Shown here one piece after another: positions 43,169 to 52,582 of a stretch of DNA of 64,000 nucleotides. Origin of the DNA: Propionivibrio soli (GTDB taxonomy: Bacteria > Pseudomonadota > Gammaproteobacteria > Burkholderiales > Rhodocyclaceae). The notes beneath the pieces are model-generated. The model was not told the origin of the DNA. It did no database searches and saw only the letters and a list, made by a program, of their open reading frames with translations. The translations under genes were made by a program, and so were the position numbers. The stretch spans positions 1 to 64,000 of the forward strand of contig NZ_JANZKY010000002.1 of the NCBI RefSeq assembly GCF_025770765.1, given 5' to 3'. Position 1 is the stretch's first letter, and the number at the start of each line of letters is the position of its first letter.

Positions 43169-44659
43169 ATGTGCCCGTCAAGTGTTTGGACCGACCTCTC
43201 CGCCGATCCGCCCGCCCTCCTTGCAGCGGTGCTGCGAACCACGAGCGATCGCCAGCTCGAGACCACTCTCTGCTCGTTGCTGATTGAAGAGGTGCCGCAT
43301 CGCGGCGGTAGTCTTGCGCGTATCGCTCAGCTTACGGCCAAGCACATGGGTGCCAACCTTGCCGACGAAGCCGTTGCACTTGCGTCGGCATACGCCGCCT
43401 ATGCGCAAACAAGGCATGGACCGATCCTGTTGCAAGCGCTGGAGAGTCTGGCCGACCGGGTGCTACGGCAATCCAACGGCATCGAACGCCTGCATCTGCT
43501 CGAAAAAATCTGGTCCAGCGCCCGTTCTTCGCTAAAAACCTACGGCTACCTGCGCACCTGCCTTCTCGATGCCAGTCTGGACGAGATCTATCGGGCTTAT
43601 CCCGACGAGCAGATTCCAACCGGCGATATATGCACGTGGATCGCCCTCGCCCAAGTAGCTCTTCGCGGCGGAGAGGGAGCCGATGCCTTTGCCATCCTGG
43701 ACGTGCTCGACAAGCGAGACCCCGACAATCCCTTCGTTCGGGAGTTTCTGGCGAACGCGCACGTCGCCAGGGGGGACTTCGCTGCAGCCGACGTGCTCTA
43801 TCGCAAGCTGGAGGATGACTATGTCTGGCCTGCCGGACTGATCCGGCTGGCCGACGCTTCGTTCGGCGCGGACATCGACTCTCCCCGTTGGGATGAGCCC
43901 CCCGACCGATTCTCCTGGATCCCTTGCGGGAACATTGATGCAAAGGCGCGGATATTCGTCGTGGGGATCGACGACCGCTATGCGCAGCGCTACCTTCCGG
44001 ACCTCATCGACTCCCTGACGCATACACAGGCGGAGAGTCCTTGGTTGCTTCACGCACACCTCGTCAATCCTACGCAGGAAACGCTCAACTGGATCGCCGC
44101 GCGCCAACATGCTGGGACGCCGGTCGCCGCCACCGTCGAAAGCGTCCCTTTCCGCGAAACCGAGATCGTAGGAACTCGCCGGGTGGTCGAGATGCGCACG
44201 TATTACGCCTGTGCTCGTTTTCGCATGCTCCCCCACCTCTTGGCGCATTACGCGCAACCGTTGTGGGTAATCGACGCCGACATGCGTGCCTTACGGCCGG
44301 TCCACACCTTGCTCGAAGAGGCAGGGTACGGGGCCGCCAATATCGACGCAGGCATCGTTCCGCTCAACGAACGTGCCCGCTGCCTTACCGAGTACGTCTG
44401 GCTTTCACTGAGTTACTACGCACCTTCGCCGGAAACGCAACGCTTCACACAAGTGCTCGCGCGCTACCTGAATCGGCAATTGGCCCACGACCTGTGGGGC
44501 TGGGGCCTCGATCAGGCCGCGTTCTTTGCTGTGCTCGCCTGGTCCGAGCGACACACGCCGAGCTTTCGGGTGGCGCGGCTTCCGTACGATTTCATCGCCG
44601 ACAGGGACGTACAGCACCCGCAGGCTTACTTCACAAGCCGGGTTGCTTCGCTGGAATAG
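43169..44659 (+). CDS. Helical-repeat protein with C-terminal GT-A-like glycosyltransferase domain
   Basis: A 496-residue protein. The first 250 residues are helical with TPR-like stretches (LAQVALRGGEGADAFAILDV, REFLANAHVARGDFAAADVL). From about 265 (ARIFVVGIDDRYAQRYLPDL) a GT-A-type domain begins, with LWVIDADMRALRPV giving a DAD metal-binding motif and NIDAGIVPLNERA, as in GT8/nucleotide-diphospho-sugar transferases. It follows the giant gene by 12 bases and probably works with it. The last 29 bases overlap the end of the convergent OGT-like gene. Confidence 0.78.
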   Translation: MCPSSVWTDLSADPPALLAAVLRTTSDRQLETTLCSLLIEEVPHRGGSLARIAQLTAKHMGANLADEAVALASAYAAYAQTRHGPILLQALESLADRVLRQSNGIERLHLLEKIWSSARSSLKTYGYLRTCLLDASLDEIYRAYPDEQIPTGDICTWIALAQVALRGGEGADAFAILDVLDKRDPDNPFVREFLANAHVARGDFAAADVLYRKLEDDYVWPAGLIRLADASFGADIDSPRWDEPPDRFSWIPCGNIDAKARIFVVGIDDRYAQRYLPDLIDSLTHTQAESPWLLHAHLVNPTQETLNWIAARQHAGTPVAATVESVPFRETEIVGTRRVVEMRTYYACARFRMLPHLLAHYAQPLWVIDADMRALRPVHTLLEEAGYGAANIDAGIVPLNERARCLTEYVWLSLSYYAPSPETQRFTQVLARYLNRQLAHDLWGWGLDQAAFFAVLAWSERHTPSFRVARLPYDFIADRDVQHPQAYFTSRVASLE

Positions 44660-46745
44660 CGGGAACGGCAACTTCTTCGAGCAATGCCTCGATTTTCCGC
44701 GCAAAGGCGGTGCCATCGAAGACCTCTGAGTTTTCCCGCAACTCGCGCATACGCCGCTGGAGCGCGGACCGGCGCCCCGTGTTTCGACAGAAATCGAAAA
44801 CGATCTCCGCGTATCGTTCATGCGTTTCGGCAACCAATCCCCCGAACCCGGCCGTGACAAGTAGGCTGGCGGCCACGCGCGCCGCGAATGCTTCCCCACG
44901 CAAGGTAACCACGGGAACGCCAGCCCACAGGGCATCCGACGTGGTGGTGTGTCCGTTGCACGGAAACGTATCGAGCGCAAGATCCGCCAACGGCAGCCGA
45001 GCAAGATGCATAGCCTGTGGGCGGCCCTCCGCAAAGATCAACCGCTCCGCCGCGACACCCCGCGCTTCCGCTTCTCGGCGCAAAGCCTTTTCAGCCCACG
45101 GGTTGGATGCCCACAACCAAAGAACGGTGCCCGGGACGTCGCGCAAGACCGCCATCCATACATCAAAGAGTTCGGGCGTGATTTTGTATGTCTGATTGAA
45201 AGAACACAGGACGATCGCATCGTCCGGCAACCCTTCCTGGGCCCGGGTCGGTGGTACCGAGACTTCGCGAGCGCGGCAGTTCGGCTGATAACACCCGGGC
45301 AAATGCAACAGGCGCTCGCTGAACATCCATTGGTTTCCCGACGGCGCGACGACTTCGTCGGCGATCAGGTAATCGATCCACGGCGCACCGAGCGTTCCAG
45401 GGTATCCAAGCCAATTGATCTGAACGGGGGCCAATCGGTACTGCAGCCAGTCGCTGCGGTTGCCCTCGGTGTAGCCTTTCAGATCGATCAGGATATCGAG
45501 TTCCTGTGCGCGTATCCGCTGCACCGCATCGCGCGTCGGCAGACCGGCGAGTTCGACGAAGTGCTCGAAACTCGACTCAACCCGGCGGCGCATTGTGCTC
45601 GCGTCATCAATCCCGTAGGAGAGGCCGAAGGTTTCGAAACGCGACCGATCGTGCGCCTCGAGCATGTCGATCATCAGGAACGCCGTCGCGTGATTCTTGA
45701 AGTCGGACGACAAGTAGCCTACGCGCAAACGGCCCGGCCTCCTGCTTCCCGCGGGCAGCGCGGCGTCCTCGGTGCGGTGCAGCCGGAGACTGTGATTCTC
45801 AGCACACTTGCGTTGCAGCGCCGGCGTCGTTCCTGGCATCGAAAGCACGATGAAGGGCGGAATATCGGCGGTATTCTTCTCGACGGCGGCCATTACGTGG
45901 CGGCTCAGGGGTTCGAGCCCTTCCCAGGCACAGAGGTGCATCTTCTGAAACAGCAGATGTGCCGCAATCAGGCCGTCTTGCGGATCGCACCGCGCGGCAT
46001 CCGCCAAAGACCGGGCGGCATCGAGACGCCGTCCGACATCAAGGTGCAGCATGCCGAGGTTGAAATGCGCCGCCGCGGAATTCGGGTCCAGGGCAATCGC
46101 GCGGGCGAAAAGAACCTGTGCCTCGTCATGGCGTTTGAGCGTCACGTAGAGGTTGGCGAGATTGACGAGGATCGGCAGCCCGCCCGGATCTTGGCGTAAC
46201 GCTTCCGCGTAGGCCGTGCAGGCTTCCTCGTAGCGCCCATCTTCGGCGAGCGCCTTGGCGCGATCGTGATGCGACTGCGCCGCCAGCTTGCGCGTAAGGC
46301 CGGAGGCCTCTTCGTCGCTGGGCTGCAGCGCCGCCCAGCGTGTCGCAGCATCGTAAGCGGTCGGCGTGTCACCCGATTGCGCCGCACTCAATGCAAGGCC
46401 GCGCCAAAGCGACGGATCGCCGTGCAGACGCCGCACGGCGGCGGCAAACTCTTTCGCCGCTTCAGCGGGCTGCCCCGCATTGAAAAGTGAAATCGCCAAA
46501 CCGGCCCGGTAATTCGCCGCCTGCGGGCGTGCATCGATCGCTGCGCGCATCTTGCGCTCGCCGATCTCCCGCTCACCGCTATCGAAGAGCGTTTGACCGA
46601 GGAGGAAGAGCGCATCAGGGTGGCCGGGAACGAGCTTGAGACCTCGTTCATAGCATTTGCGGGCTTCCGCCAACCGACCGGCCTGCTGGTGCTCCAGCCC
46701 GGCGGCAAACAGCCGCACGGCTTCGTTCTGCTTGCTCGCGCTCAC
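44631..46745 (-). CDS. TPR O-GlcNAc-transferase-like protein (GT41/SPINDLY family)
   Basis: A 704-residue protein: TPR repeats to about 270 (EARKCYERGLKLVPGHPDAL, EACTAYAEALRQDPGG, EAQVLFARAIALDPNSAA), then an OGT-type catalytic region. Signatures are LRVGYLSSDFKNHATAFL (near 340), APVQINWLGYPGTLGAPWID, LCSFNQTYKITPELFDVWM and DTFPCNGHTTTSDALWAGVP (near 590). These match UDP-sugar-binding and catalytic segments of Ser/Thr O-GlcNAc transferases. Start is GTG at 46745 with GGGAG at 8 bases. It lies close to fliC in a block of TPR transferases, so O-glycosylation of flagellin is the likely task. The donor sugar could differ from GlcNAc. Confidence 0.9.
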   Translation of the reverse strand: MSASKQNEAVRLFAAGLEHQQAGRLAEARKCYERGLKLVPGHPDALFLLGQTLFDSGEREIGERKMRAAIDARPQAANYRAGLAISLFNAGQPAEAAKEFAAAVRRLHGDPSLWRGLALSAAQSGDTPTAYDAATRWAALQPSDEEASGLTRKLAAQSHHDRAKALAEDGRYEEACTAYAEALRQDPGGLPILVNLANLYVTLKRHDEAQVLFARAIALDPNSAAAHFNLGMLHLDVGRRLDAARSLADAARCDPQDGLIAAHLLFQKMHLCAWEGLEPLSRHVMAAVEKNTADIPPFIVLSMPGTTPALQRKCAENHSLRLHRTEDAALPAGSRRPGRLRVGYLSSDFKNHATAFLMIDMLEAHDRSRFETFGLSYGIDDASTMRRRVESSFEHFVELAGLPTRDAVQRIRAQELDILIDLKGYTEGNRSDWLQYRLAPVQINWLGYPGTLGAPWIDYLIADEVVAPSGNQWMFSERLLHLPGCYQPNCRAREVSVPPTRAQEGLPDDAIVLCSFNQTYKITPELFDVWMAVLRDVPGTVLWLWASNPWAEKALRREAEARGVAAERLIFAEGRPQAMHLARLPLADLALDTFPCNGHTTTSDALWAGVPVVTLRGEAFAARVAASLLVTAGFGGLVAETHERYAEIVFDFCRNTGRRSALQRRMRELRENSEVFDGTAFARKIEALLEEVAVPAIPAKQPGL

Positions 46746-46758
46746 GCCTTGTGCTCCC

Positions 46759-48399
46759 TCACGCCTTATCCTCGATGAGCTGCGTGATTGCAGAAGCGAC
46801 TCCCTCGATCACCGGCGCCCACTGCCGGCTTTGGCGCTGCCGAAATATACGCATCGTCGGATACCACGGCGAATCGCTTCGCCCGACGAGCCAGCGCCAC
46901 TCGCTCTCGGCCCGGTTGAGCAGCCACACGGGCTTGCCCAACGCACCAGCGAGGTGTGCCGTCGCCGTGTCCACCGAAATGACGAGGTCGAGCGCTGAAA
47001 TCAACGCCGCGGTGTCGTCGAAATCCTTCAGTTCGGCCGTCCAGTCCGTGATCTTTAGCCGTTGCAACGTCGCACGGCTTTCAGATGAAAGCGGCTCCTT
47101 GTTCAAACTCACCCAGCAAATACCGGTGTTGGCAAGAAGCGGGTGCAACTGCGAGGGATCGAGTTCGAAGCTTCGCTTGTGCATGCCTCGCTTGCCGGTC
47201 GCCCAGGCCAAGCCCACCTTCGGACGGTACTCGTCGGCCAATCGGAGTTCCCACTCACCCGATTTGACTCCGTCCGGCAGCAAGTAAGGAACCTCTGCCG
47301 GAATGGTGTCAAGCGTCGTACCGAACGCCAGCGGCAAGCTCATCAACGGACAGTGGGCGGAATAGTCCGCCTCATCCGGCACCTCGGAAACGACTTCGCA
47401 GTACGCCCCGAAACTGCGTCGGAACAGCGTGAGCAGTGGTGGGCGCGTCTGCAGACGGACACGGCCAAAGCGCGCCGCGGCCATGCCGACGAAACGCGAA
47501 AACTGGATCGAGTCGCCAAACCCCTGCTCGGCGTAGATGATGAGCCCGCTGTCGTTTTTGTCGACCGGCTCGCCGGACCAACGCGAAAGCCCGGTCTTGG
47601 GCGGTTTGATCGATTCGCCGTTTTCCCGGGACGCATATCGCCATTCGTATTCCTGCCACCCCTCGCCGAGGCGACCGGTGAGCAACAGTACGCAGGCCAG
47701 GTTGAAATGCGCGTCCGCATCGTCGCCATCCGCCGCGATGATCTGCCGATAGATGGCTTCCTCTTCGGCGAAGCGGCCGAGCGCTCCGAGCACGAGCGCC
47801 ATATTGCGCTTGAGTCCGGGATCATCCGGACTGATCGTCAAAGCGCGTTCGAACTGTTCGATGGCCAACTCATAGCGTCCCTGACGCTTGTACAGCACGC
47901 CAAGACCGTTCACCGCTTCCAGCCGGTTCGGATCAATGGCAAGAGCCGTTTCGAAGCTGCGGATCGCGTCCTCCTCCCAACCGGCGTCGGCAAACGCCAT
48001 CCCCATCCCGGTAAAGGCCCGGCAATGCCGAGGGTCGAGTTGGAGGCATCGCTCGTAACACGCGAGGGCCCCTGGGACGTCCCCGCTTTCCTGGAGGACG
48101 AGCGCAAGCTCGTCGAGCGTCGCCAAGGCGCCGCCATTCAGCTTTGAGGCCTGCTCAAGACAAGAACGGGCTTGCGGCAGATCACCCAATCCACGGCAAA
48201 CGACCCCCAGATTATGGAAGAGCTCGGCGGAAGGGGGGGCCACAGCCAAGGCTGCTTCGTAGCAGGCGCGCGCCTCAGCGAGTTCGCTCGCCTGCTGCTT
48301 CTTCAAGCCCAGCAGGCAGAGCGACCGGTAATCGCCCGGTGATCGAGCGAGAAGCGCGTCGAATTCGGGAAAACGAGAGGGTTGAACGCCGGGATTCAT
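46759..48399 (-). CDS. TPR protein with GT9-like glycosyltransferase domain
   Basis: A 546-residue protein. Residues 1-260 hold tandem TPRs (ARACYEAALAVAPPSAELFH, GALACYERCLQLDPRHCRAF, YELAIEQFERALTISPDDPG). The rest is a heptosyltransferase-like domain: GLIIYAEQGFGDSIQFSRFV, KVGLAWATGKRGMHKRSF and SVDTATAHLAGALGKPVWLL, ending in WRWLVGRSDSPWYPTMRIFR. The ATG at 48399 is used; a TTG at 48402 is the alternative. It starts 15 bases after the preceding gene of the operon and ends 13 bases before the OGT-like gene. A paralogue lies at 48417-51038 and another at 56321-57730. Confidence 0.88.
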   Translation of the reverse strand: MNPGVQPSRFPEFDALLARSPGDYRSLCLLGLKKQQASELAEARACYEAALAVAPPSAELFHNLGVVCRGLGDLPQARSCLEQASKLNGGALATLDELALVLQESGDVPGALACYERCLQLDPRHCRAFTGMGMAFADAGWEEDAIRSFETALAIDPNRLEAVNGLGVLYKRQGRYELAIEQFERALTISPDDPGLKRNMALVLGALGRFAEEEAIYRQIIAADGDDADAHFNLACVLLLTGRLGEGWQEYEWRYASRENGESIKPPKTGLSRWSGEPVDKNDSGLIIYAEQGFGDSIQFSRFVGMAAARFGRVRLQTRPPLLTLFRRSFGAYCEVVSEVPDEADYSAHCPLMSLPLAFGTTLDTIPAEVPYLLPDGVKSGEWELRLADEYRPKVGLAWATGKRGMHKRSFELDPSQLHPLLANTGICWVSLNKEPLSSESRATLQRLKITDWTAELKDFDDTAALISALDLVISVDTATAHLAGALGKPVWLLNRAESEWRWLVGRSDSPWYPTMRIFRQRQSRQWAPVIEGVASAITQLIEDKA

Positions 48400-48416
48400 C
48401 AATCAACGCCAGGCCA

Positions 48417-51038
48417 TCAGTCGGCCTTCCGTTTTCGCACCCGCCAAATGATCGTTGACTGGACGATGACGTTGTTGAACTGGCGAGCGGCTTGCTGCAT
48501 CTCGGCGTCTGACAATTCGCCCGAAGACAGCTTTTGCTGCCAGTATCCGTCGAGCGTGTGCGTGACCGTGTCGATCTCGAAGTCGACACCGAGAATCTGC
48601 CCCAGCGGCGTATTCGCCGCTCCCTGCTCGGCCCATTCCCGATTGAGTCTCTGGTCGAACAGACTGAGCATGGAAGGCGTTACCGGGCGCACATGGGTCG
48701 GGTCGCCAAGAAAATGGTCGCTCCGGGGATGCGGGACGATGATCTCGATGCGCGCCGCATCCCGGCACACACGGTACATTTCCTTGACGATAGCCAGGAA
48801 AACGTCGGTACGCTGCCCGAGGTGTTCGAGCACATGGATCAACTTGATTTCATCAACGGAATCAGTCGCCCATGGCCATGGTGTTTCTTCGAGATTAACC
48901 ACCTGATCGGGATGGCAGGCCTCAACGAAATCGACGTTGAGAAAGCCGGCCATCTTGCGGTTTCCGCAGCCGAGGTTGAGCTTCAGCCCGGCTTCGCTCA
49001 GAGCCATCGTCGGAGCCATGTCCAGCCGCTCGGTAGGTACCGCAGAGCCCACGGCCCAGCCCGCCAAAGCGGAATGCACTGCACTCACCACCGAGTCCCA
49101 ATTGGCGAACGACGTCTGCCGGAAAATGCGCAATGACGGATACCATGGGCTATCGGAGCGGTTGAGCAGCCAGCGCCAGTCGGTATCGAAGCGATCGAGC
49201 AACCAAACCGGCGCGCCCATGGCTCCGGCAAGATGGGCCACCGAGGTATCGACACTGAGCACCAGATCGAGGTTAGCGATAATGGCCGCCGTATCGGCGA
49301 AGTCGTCGACTTCACCCATGGCATCATAAATACATCCAGCCAACCCCTCCGCCTCGATCTGTTGGGAGGCGCCCCCTTTTTGCAAGGACACCCAGCTGAT
49401 TCCCTCGATATCCAGAAGAGGCTTAAGTTGGGCCAGGCGCATCGTGCGGAACATGTGGAACAGATACGTTTCTCCGCTCGCCCACACCAGCCCGACTTTC
49501 TTCCCTTTTAGCCCGGAAAGACGTTCTCGCCAGCGCGCGACCAATTCCTCTGGCGGCTGCAGCGGAGGATCTTGTGGGGGAATGGTATCCAGGGTCGTTC
49601 CGAGGTGGCGCGGGATCGACAGCAGTGCGATGTGATAATCGATTTGGGGCACGCCGCCCGGAATGGTTTCGGGAAGGATTTCGACCTTGCAGTCGGCCGC
49701 AAACTCAGCGAAAAGGCGAGTGAGCGGGCGCAATCCCCAATAATAGATGCGCGCGGAGGGATAACGATCGCGCAAGACACGCAGGAAACGAATGAATTGC
49801 AGGTTGTCGCCCATCCCCTGTTCGACGTAAACAAGCAAGGTTTTACCGTCGAGCGGCTCGCCCGCCCACTCGGGCTGAGTGAAACGGGGGCGCTTCGCTC
49901 GTACGTGCGGCATATCCCAGCGCCGCTCGTAGTACTTCCATCCTTCCGCGAAATCTCCGCGCAGAAGGAGCAGGATACCCAGATTGAGTTCCGCTTCTCC
50001 CTGGCCGGGGTCGATAGCCAACGCCTTGCGGTAAGCGGCCTCCGCCTCGTCCAGCAGTTGCAGGCGATAACAGGTTTCGCCCAGGTTGTTCCAGGCCGCA
50101 GCCAGATCCGGCGAAAGCTTGACTGCCTTACGGAAACAGGCCAGCGCCAATTCCATATTTCCTTGCTGCAGGCGGGTATTTCCTAGGTTGTTATGGACGG
50201 CGGCCATTTCCGGCGCCGCTTGCAGCGCTCTCTTGAATGCCGCCTCTGCGCCGGCGTGGTCGCCTTGCGCCTGCATAACAAGACCAAGGTTGTTCTGCGC
50301 TTCGGCAAAATCGGGAAACGCCTCCACTGCCTTCGAGAAATGCTTCGCCGCTTTCGCGAGATCTCCTTGTTCGCGGAACAGTCGGCCCAAGTGAAAATTG
50401 GCGGCGGCATCCTCGGAGTCGAGCGCCCCGGCCTGGGCGAGAAGCGCAAACGCTTCGTCCTTATTACCCGCATCGCTCAAGGCAGCGCCCAGATGAGCAA
50501 GGATTTCGGCGTTGCGCAGACCGAGCTCGAGCGCTTTCGAGAGCGCCACGACGGCCTCGACCGGGCGTTTGAGGGACTGGAGAACTTCCCCGCGCAGGGC
50601 ATACTGCTCGGCAAACTCCGGTGCCGCATTCTGCAGTTCATCAAGCGCCTCCAGGGCGGCCTCGCCCTTTTGCTGCCGAAGAAGTACCAACGCCAGATTG
50701 AATCGCGCGTCGAGCCCCGTCTTGTCGAGAACCAGCGACATCCGGTGTGCCGTTTCGGCCTCCGCCCACCGACCAAGCGCCGCAAGCATGACCCCGTAGT
50801 CATTGTGGTACGCGGCAGACATGGGGTTCAAGGCAAGAAGCGCTTCCATCGTCCGCACCGCCTCGACGTAGCGGTTTTGCTTGTATATGGCTTGGGCCAC
50901 GAGATAGAGCGCCTGCTCGTTGTTGCCTTCAGCCCCCAAGCGCCGGGCCAGCCTTTCGGCCTGCTGAAAATCCCCTGCCCGGAAGCTGGCAGCGATTCCC
51001 GAAACGATTTGTTCCTTGTCGTTGTTGGTGTCGGTCAT
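48417..51038 (-). CDS. TPR-GT9-like-methyltransferase triple fusion
   Basis: An 873-residue protein. About 1-370 are TPRs (AVRTMEALLALNPMSAAYHN, EAAFKRALQAAPEMAAVHNN, EAEAAYRKALAIDPGQGEAE). About 395-660 is the GT9-like domain (LLVYVEQGMGDNLQFIRFLR; SVDTSVAHLAGAMGAPVWLL; WRWLLNRSDSPWYPSLRIFR). About 680-873 is a class I methyltransferase (LKLNLGCGNRKMAGFLNVDF; IKLIHVLEHLGQ; MYRVCRDAARIEIIVPHPRS). The start at 51038 follows GGGAAA. It is divergent from fliC and heads a three-gene minus operon with the next TPR-GT and the OGT-like gene, a strong contextual hint of flagellin glycosylation. Confidence 0.88.
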   Translation of the reverse strand: MTDTNNDKEQIVSGIAASFRAGDFQQAERLARRLGAEGNNEQALYLVAQAIYKQNRYVEAVRTMEALLALNPMSAAYHNDYGVMLAALGRWAEAETAHRMSLVLDKTGLDARFNLALVLLRQQKGEAALEALDELQNAAPEFAEQYALRGEVLQSLKRPVEAVVALSKALELGLRNAEILAHLGAALSDAGNKDEAFALLAQAGALDSEDAAANFHLGRLFREQGDLAKAAKHFSKAVEAFPDFAEAQNNLGLVMQAQGDHAGAEAAFKRALQAAPEMAAVHNNLGNTRLQQGNMELALACFRKAVKLSPDLAAAWNNLGETCYRLQLLDEAEAAYRKALAIDPGQGEAELNLGILLLLRGDFAEGWKYYERRWDMPHVRAKRPRFTQPEWAGEPLDGKTLLVYVEQGMGDNLQFIRFLRVLRDRYPSARIYYWGLRPLTRLFAEFAADCKVEILPETIPGGVPQIDYHIALLSIPRHLGTTLDTIPPQDPPLQPPEELVARWRERLSGLKGKKVGLVWASGETYLFHMFRTMRLAQLKPLLDIEGISWVSLQKGGASQQIEAEGLAGCIYDAMGEVDDFADTAAIIANLDLVLSVDTSVAHLAGAMGAPVWLLDRFDTDWRWLLNRSDSPWYPSLRIFRQTSFANWDSVVSAVHSALAGWAVGSAVPTERLDMAPTMALSEAGLKLNLGCGNRKMAGFLNVDFVEACHPDQVVNLEETPWPWATDSVDEIKLIHVLEHLGQRTDVFLAIVKEMYRVCRDAARIEIIVPHPRSDHFLGDPTHVRPVTPSMLSLFDQRLNREWAEQGAANTPLGQILGVDFEIDTVTHTLDGYWQQKLSSGELSDAEMQQAARQFNNVIVQSTIIWRVRKRKAD

Positions 51039-51153
51039 CCGTTTTCCCATAGCCATGGCCACGAAGAGGAGGCCAGTCTATCAGCATGACCTCGGTTTAG
51101 GCAGCGGCAGACCGTCTCCCACTGGGCATCGGGACCCGTTCTGAAAAAGCCCC

Positions 51154-51180
51154 TAAAGTTTTCGCGGCAATGTCCGTGAA
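51154..51180 (+). promoter_or_regulatory. Sigma-28 (FliA) promoter of fliC
   Basis: TAAAGTTT (51154-51161), an 11-base spacer, then TCCGTGAA (51173-51180). The consensus is TAAAGTTT-N11-GCCGATAA: the -35 is perfect and the -10 keeps CCG and the final AA. It lies 94 bases before the fliC ATG. Confidence 0.8.
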
Positions 51181-51274
51181 AGGAACCAAGGCTGGCGAAA
51201 ACCTGCCCGTAAGGTAAAACGAAACGCCGTTTGTCCCACCGGCGTAGGTCATAAACCAAACTAGGAGTAGAGAA

Positions 51275-52066
51275 ATGGCACAAGTAATCAACACAAACGT
51301 GATGTCGTTGAATGCTCAACGCAACCTGAATAAGTCGCAAAGCGCTTTGAGCACCTCGATTCAGCGCCTATCTTCGGGTTTGCGCGTCAATTCGTCGATC
51401 GACGACGCCGCCGGCCTCGCCGTTGCCACCAAGATGACGGCTCAGATCAAGGGTATGACGGTCGCGTCGCGTAACGCCTCCGACGGTATTTCGTATGCGC
51501 AGACAGCCGACACCGCGCTCGCTACCGTCGCTGACCAGCTTCAACGTATGCGCGAACTGGCCACGCAGTCGCTGAACGGTACCCTGTCCGACACAGAACG
51601 GTCGCAGATCAACCAGGAATACTCGGCGTTGCAAGCTGAAGCCTCCCGTATCCAGGGCGCTGCCAAGCTGAACGGCCAAAGCGTGTTCAGTACGTTCAAC
51701 TTCCAAGTTGGCGCGGATGCCGCCGACACGATCAGCGGTACGTTCAGCAGCGTCGGCGTCACCGGTACCAGCGTCAGCACCAGCGGCGGCGCCTCGACGG
51801 CTCTTGCCAGCATCGACGCGTGGCTGGGCAGCGTTGCGAGCAACCGCGCACAGATCGGTGGTACGCAGAGCCGCTTGACCTTCACGGTTTCGTACCTCGA
51901 GGGCGCGATTGAGAACCAAACGGCCGCACGTAGCCGCATCATGGACGCGGACTTCGCGGCGGAGACGTCGGCGATGACGAGCGCTTCGATCCTGCAGCAA
52001 GCCGGTACGGCGATGGTGTCGCAAGCGAACTCGATCCCGCAGAACGTGCTCTCGCTCCTCCGGTAA
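51275..52066 (+). CDS. fliC: Flagellin FliC (short form)
   Basis: A 263-residue flagellin. The N-terminal D0/D1 region is standard (MAQVINTNVMSLNAQRNLNK; SIQRLSSGLRVNSSIDDAAG; ELATQSLNGTLSDTERSQIN), as is the C-terminal helix (AARSRIMDADFAAETSAMTS; ILQQAGTAMVSQANSIPQNV). The variable middle is only about 45 residues and is rich in Ser, Thr and Gly (TISGTFSSVGVTGTSVSTS), with no D2/D3 domain. Those residues are candidate O-glycosylation sites for the TPR transferases next door. AGGAG at 51263-51267 precedes the ATG, and a sigma-28 promoter lies upstream. Secreted through the flagellar export apparatus, so no signal peptide is expected. Confidence 0.97.
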   Translation: MAQVINTNVMSLNAQRNLNKSQSALSTSIQRLSSGLRVNSSIDDAAGLAVATKMTAQIKGMTVASRNASDGISYAQTADTALATVADQLQRMRELATQSLNGTLSDTERSQINQEYSALQAEASRIQGAAKLNGQSVFSTFNFQVGADAADTISGTFSSVGVTGTSVSTSGGASTALASIDAWLGSVASNRAQIGGTQSRLTFTVSYLEGAIENQTAARSRIMDADFAAETSAMTSASILQQAGTAMVSQANSIPQNVLSLLR

Positions 52067-52090
52067 GTCGCACCGTAGTAGGCGTTTCCC

Positions 52091-52119
52091 CCCGGTACGG
52101 ATAAACTACCCGTACCGGG
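52091..52119 (+). terminator. Hairpin after fliC
   Basis: A perfect 10-bp stem: CCCGGTACGG (52091-52100) with CCGTACCGGG (52110-52119) and a 9-base loop, then TTTGC. Weak U-tract; could end most fliC transcripts while letting some read into flaG-fliD. Confidence 0.65.
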
Positions 52120-52146
52120 TTTGCACATTGGGAGGAGGAAAACATC

Positions 52147-52557
52147 ATGGCCATCAATGGAATAGGTTTGGCGACGACGCTTCCCACGTTGCGACCGGCC
52201 AGCGAACCCGCTGCCGGAAAAGCAGAACAGGTGATGACCAAGCAAGCCCAAGCAAAAACAGCCACGGCGCCAACCGCCGAAGGCGCCGGCTTGGTGCCCA
52301 AAGTTCAGAACACGGGAACCGACAAGCAGGCAGAAGCAGAGGCCGTACAGGCCGCTGTCGACAAAGTCCAGAAATTCGTCAATCCGGTCGCGGCCTCGGT
52401 GCAGTTTACTGTGGACCGCGAATTCGACACGATGGTGGTTCAAGTTGTCGACCGAGATACGAAAGAAGTCATCCGCCAAATTCCCTCGGAGGAGATGCTT
52501 GAACTCGCACGAGCACTGGACAAGCTCCAAGGCCTGCTGGTAAAGCAACAGGCCTAG
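52147..52557 (+). CDS. flaG: FlaG family flagellar protein
   Basis: A 136-residue protein with a loosely ordered Ala/Lys/Gln-rich first half and the FlaG domain in the second half: VQFTVDREFDTMVVQVVDRD, TKEVIRQIPSEEMLELARAL. FlaG proteins influence filament length or stability. GGAGGAGG precedes the ATG at ideal spacing, and the gene sits between fliC and fliD as usual. Confidence 0.93.
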   Translation: MAINGIGLATTLPTLRPASEPAAGKAEQVMTKQAQAKTATAPTAEGAGLVPKVQNTGTDKQAEAEAVQAAVDKVQKFVNPVAASVQFTVDREFDTMVVQVVDRDTKEVIRQIPSEEMLELARALDKLQGLLVKQQA

Positions 52558-52582
52558 CAAACGAAAAAGAAGGAGGCTTAAT

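Noticed and set aside
18891-51038. Pseudaminic or legionaminic acid pathway
   Set aside because: I looked for PseB/PseI/NeuB-like and CMP-sugar synthetase motifs and saw none; the aminotransferase alone is not evidence for these sugars.
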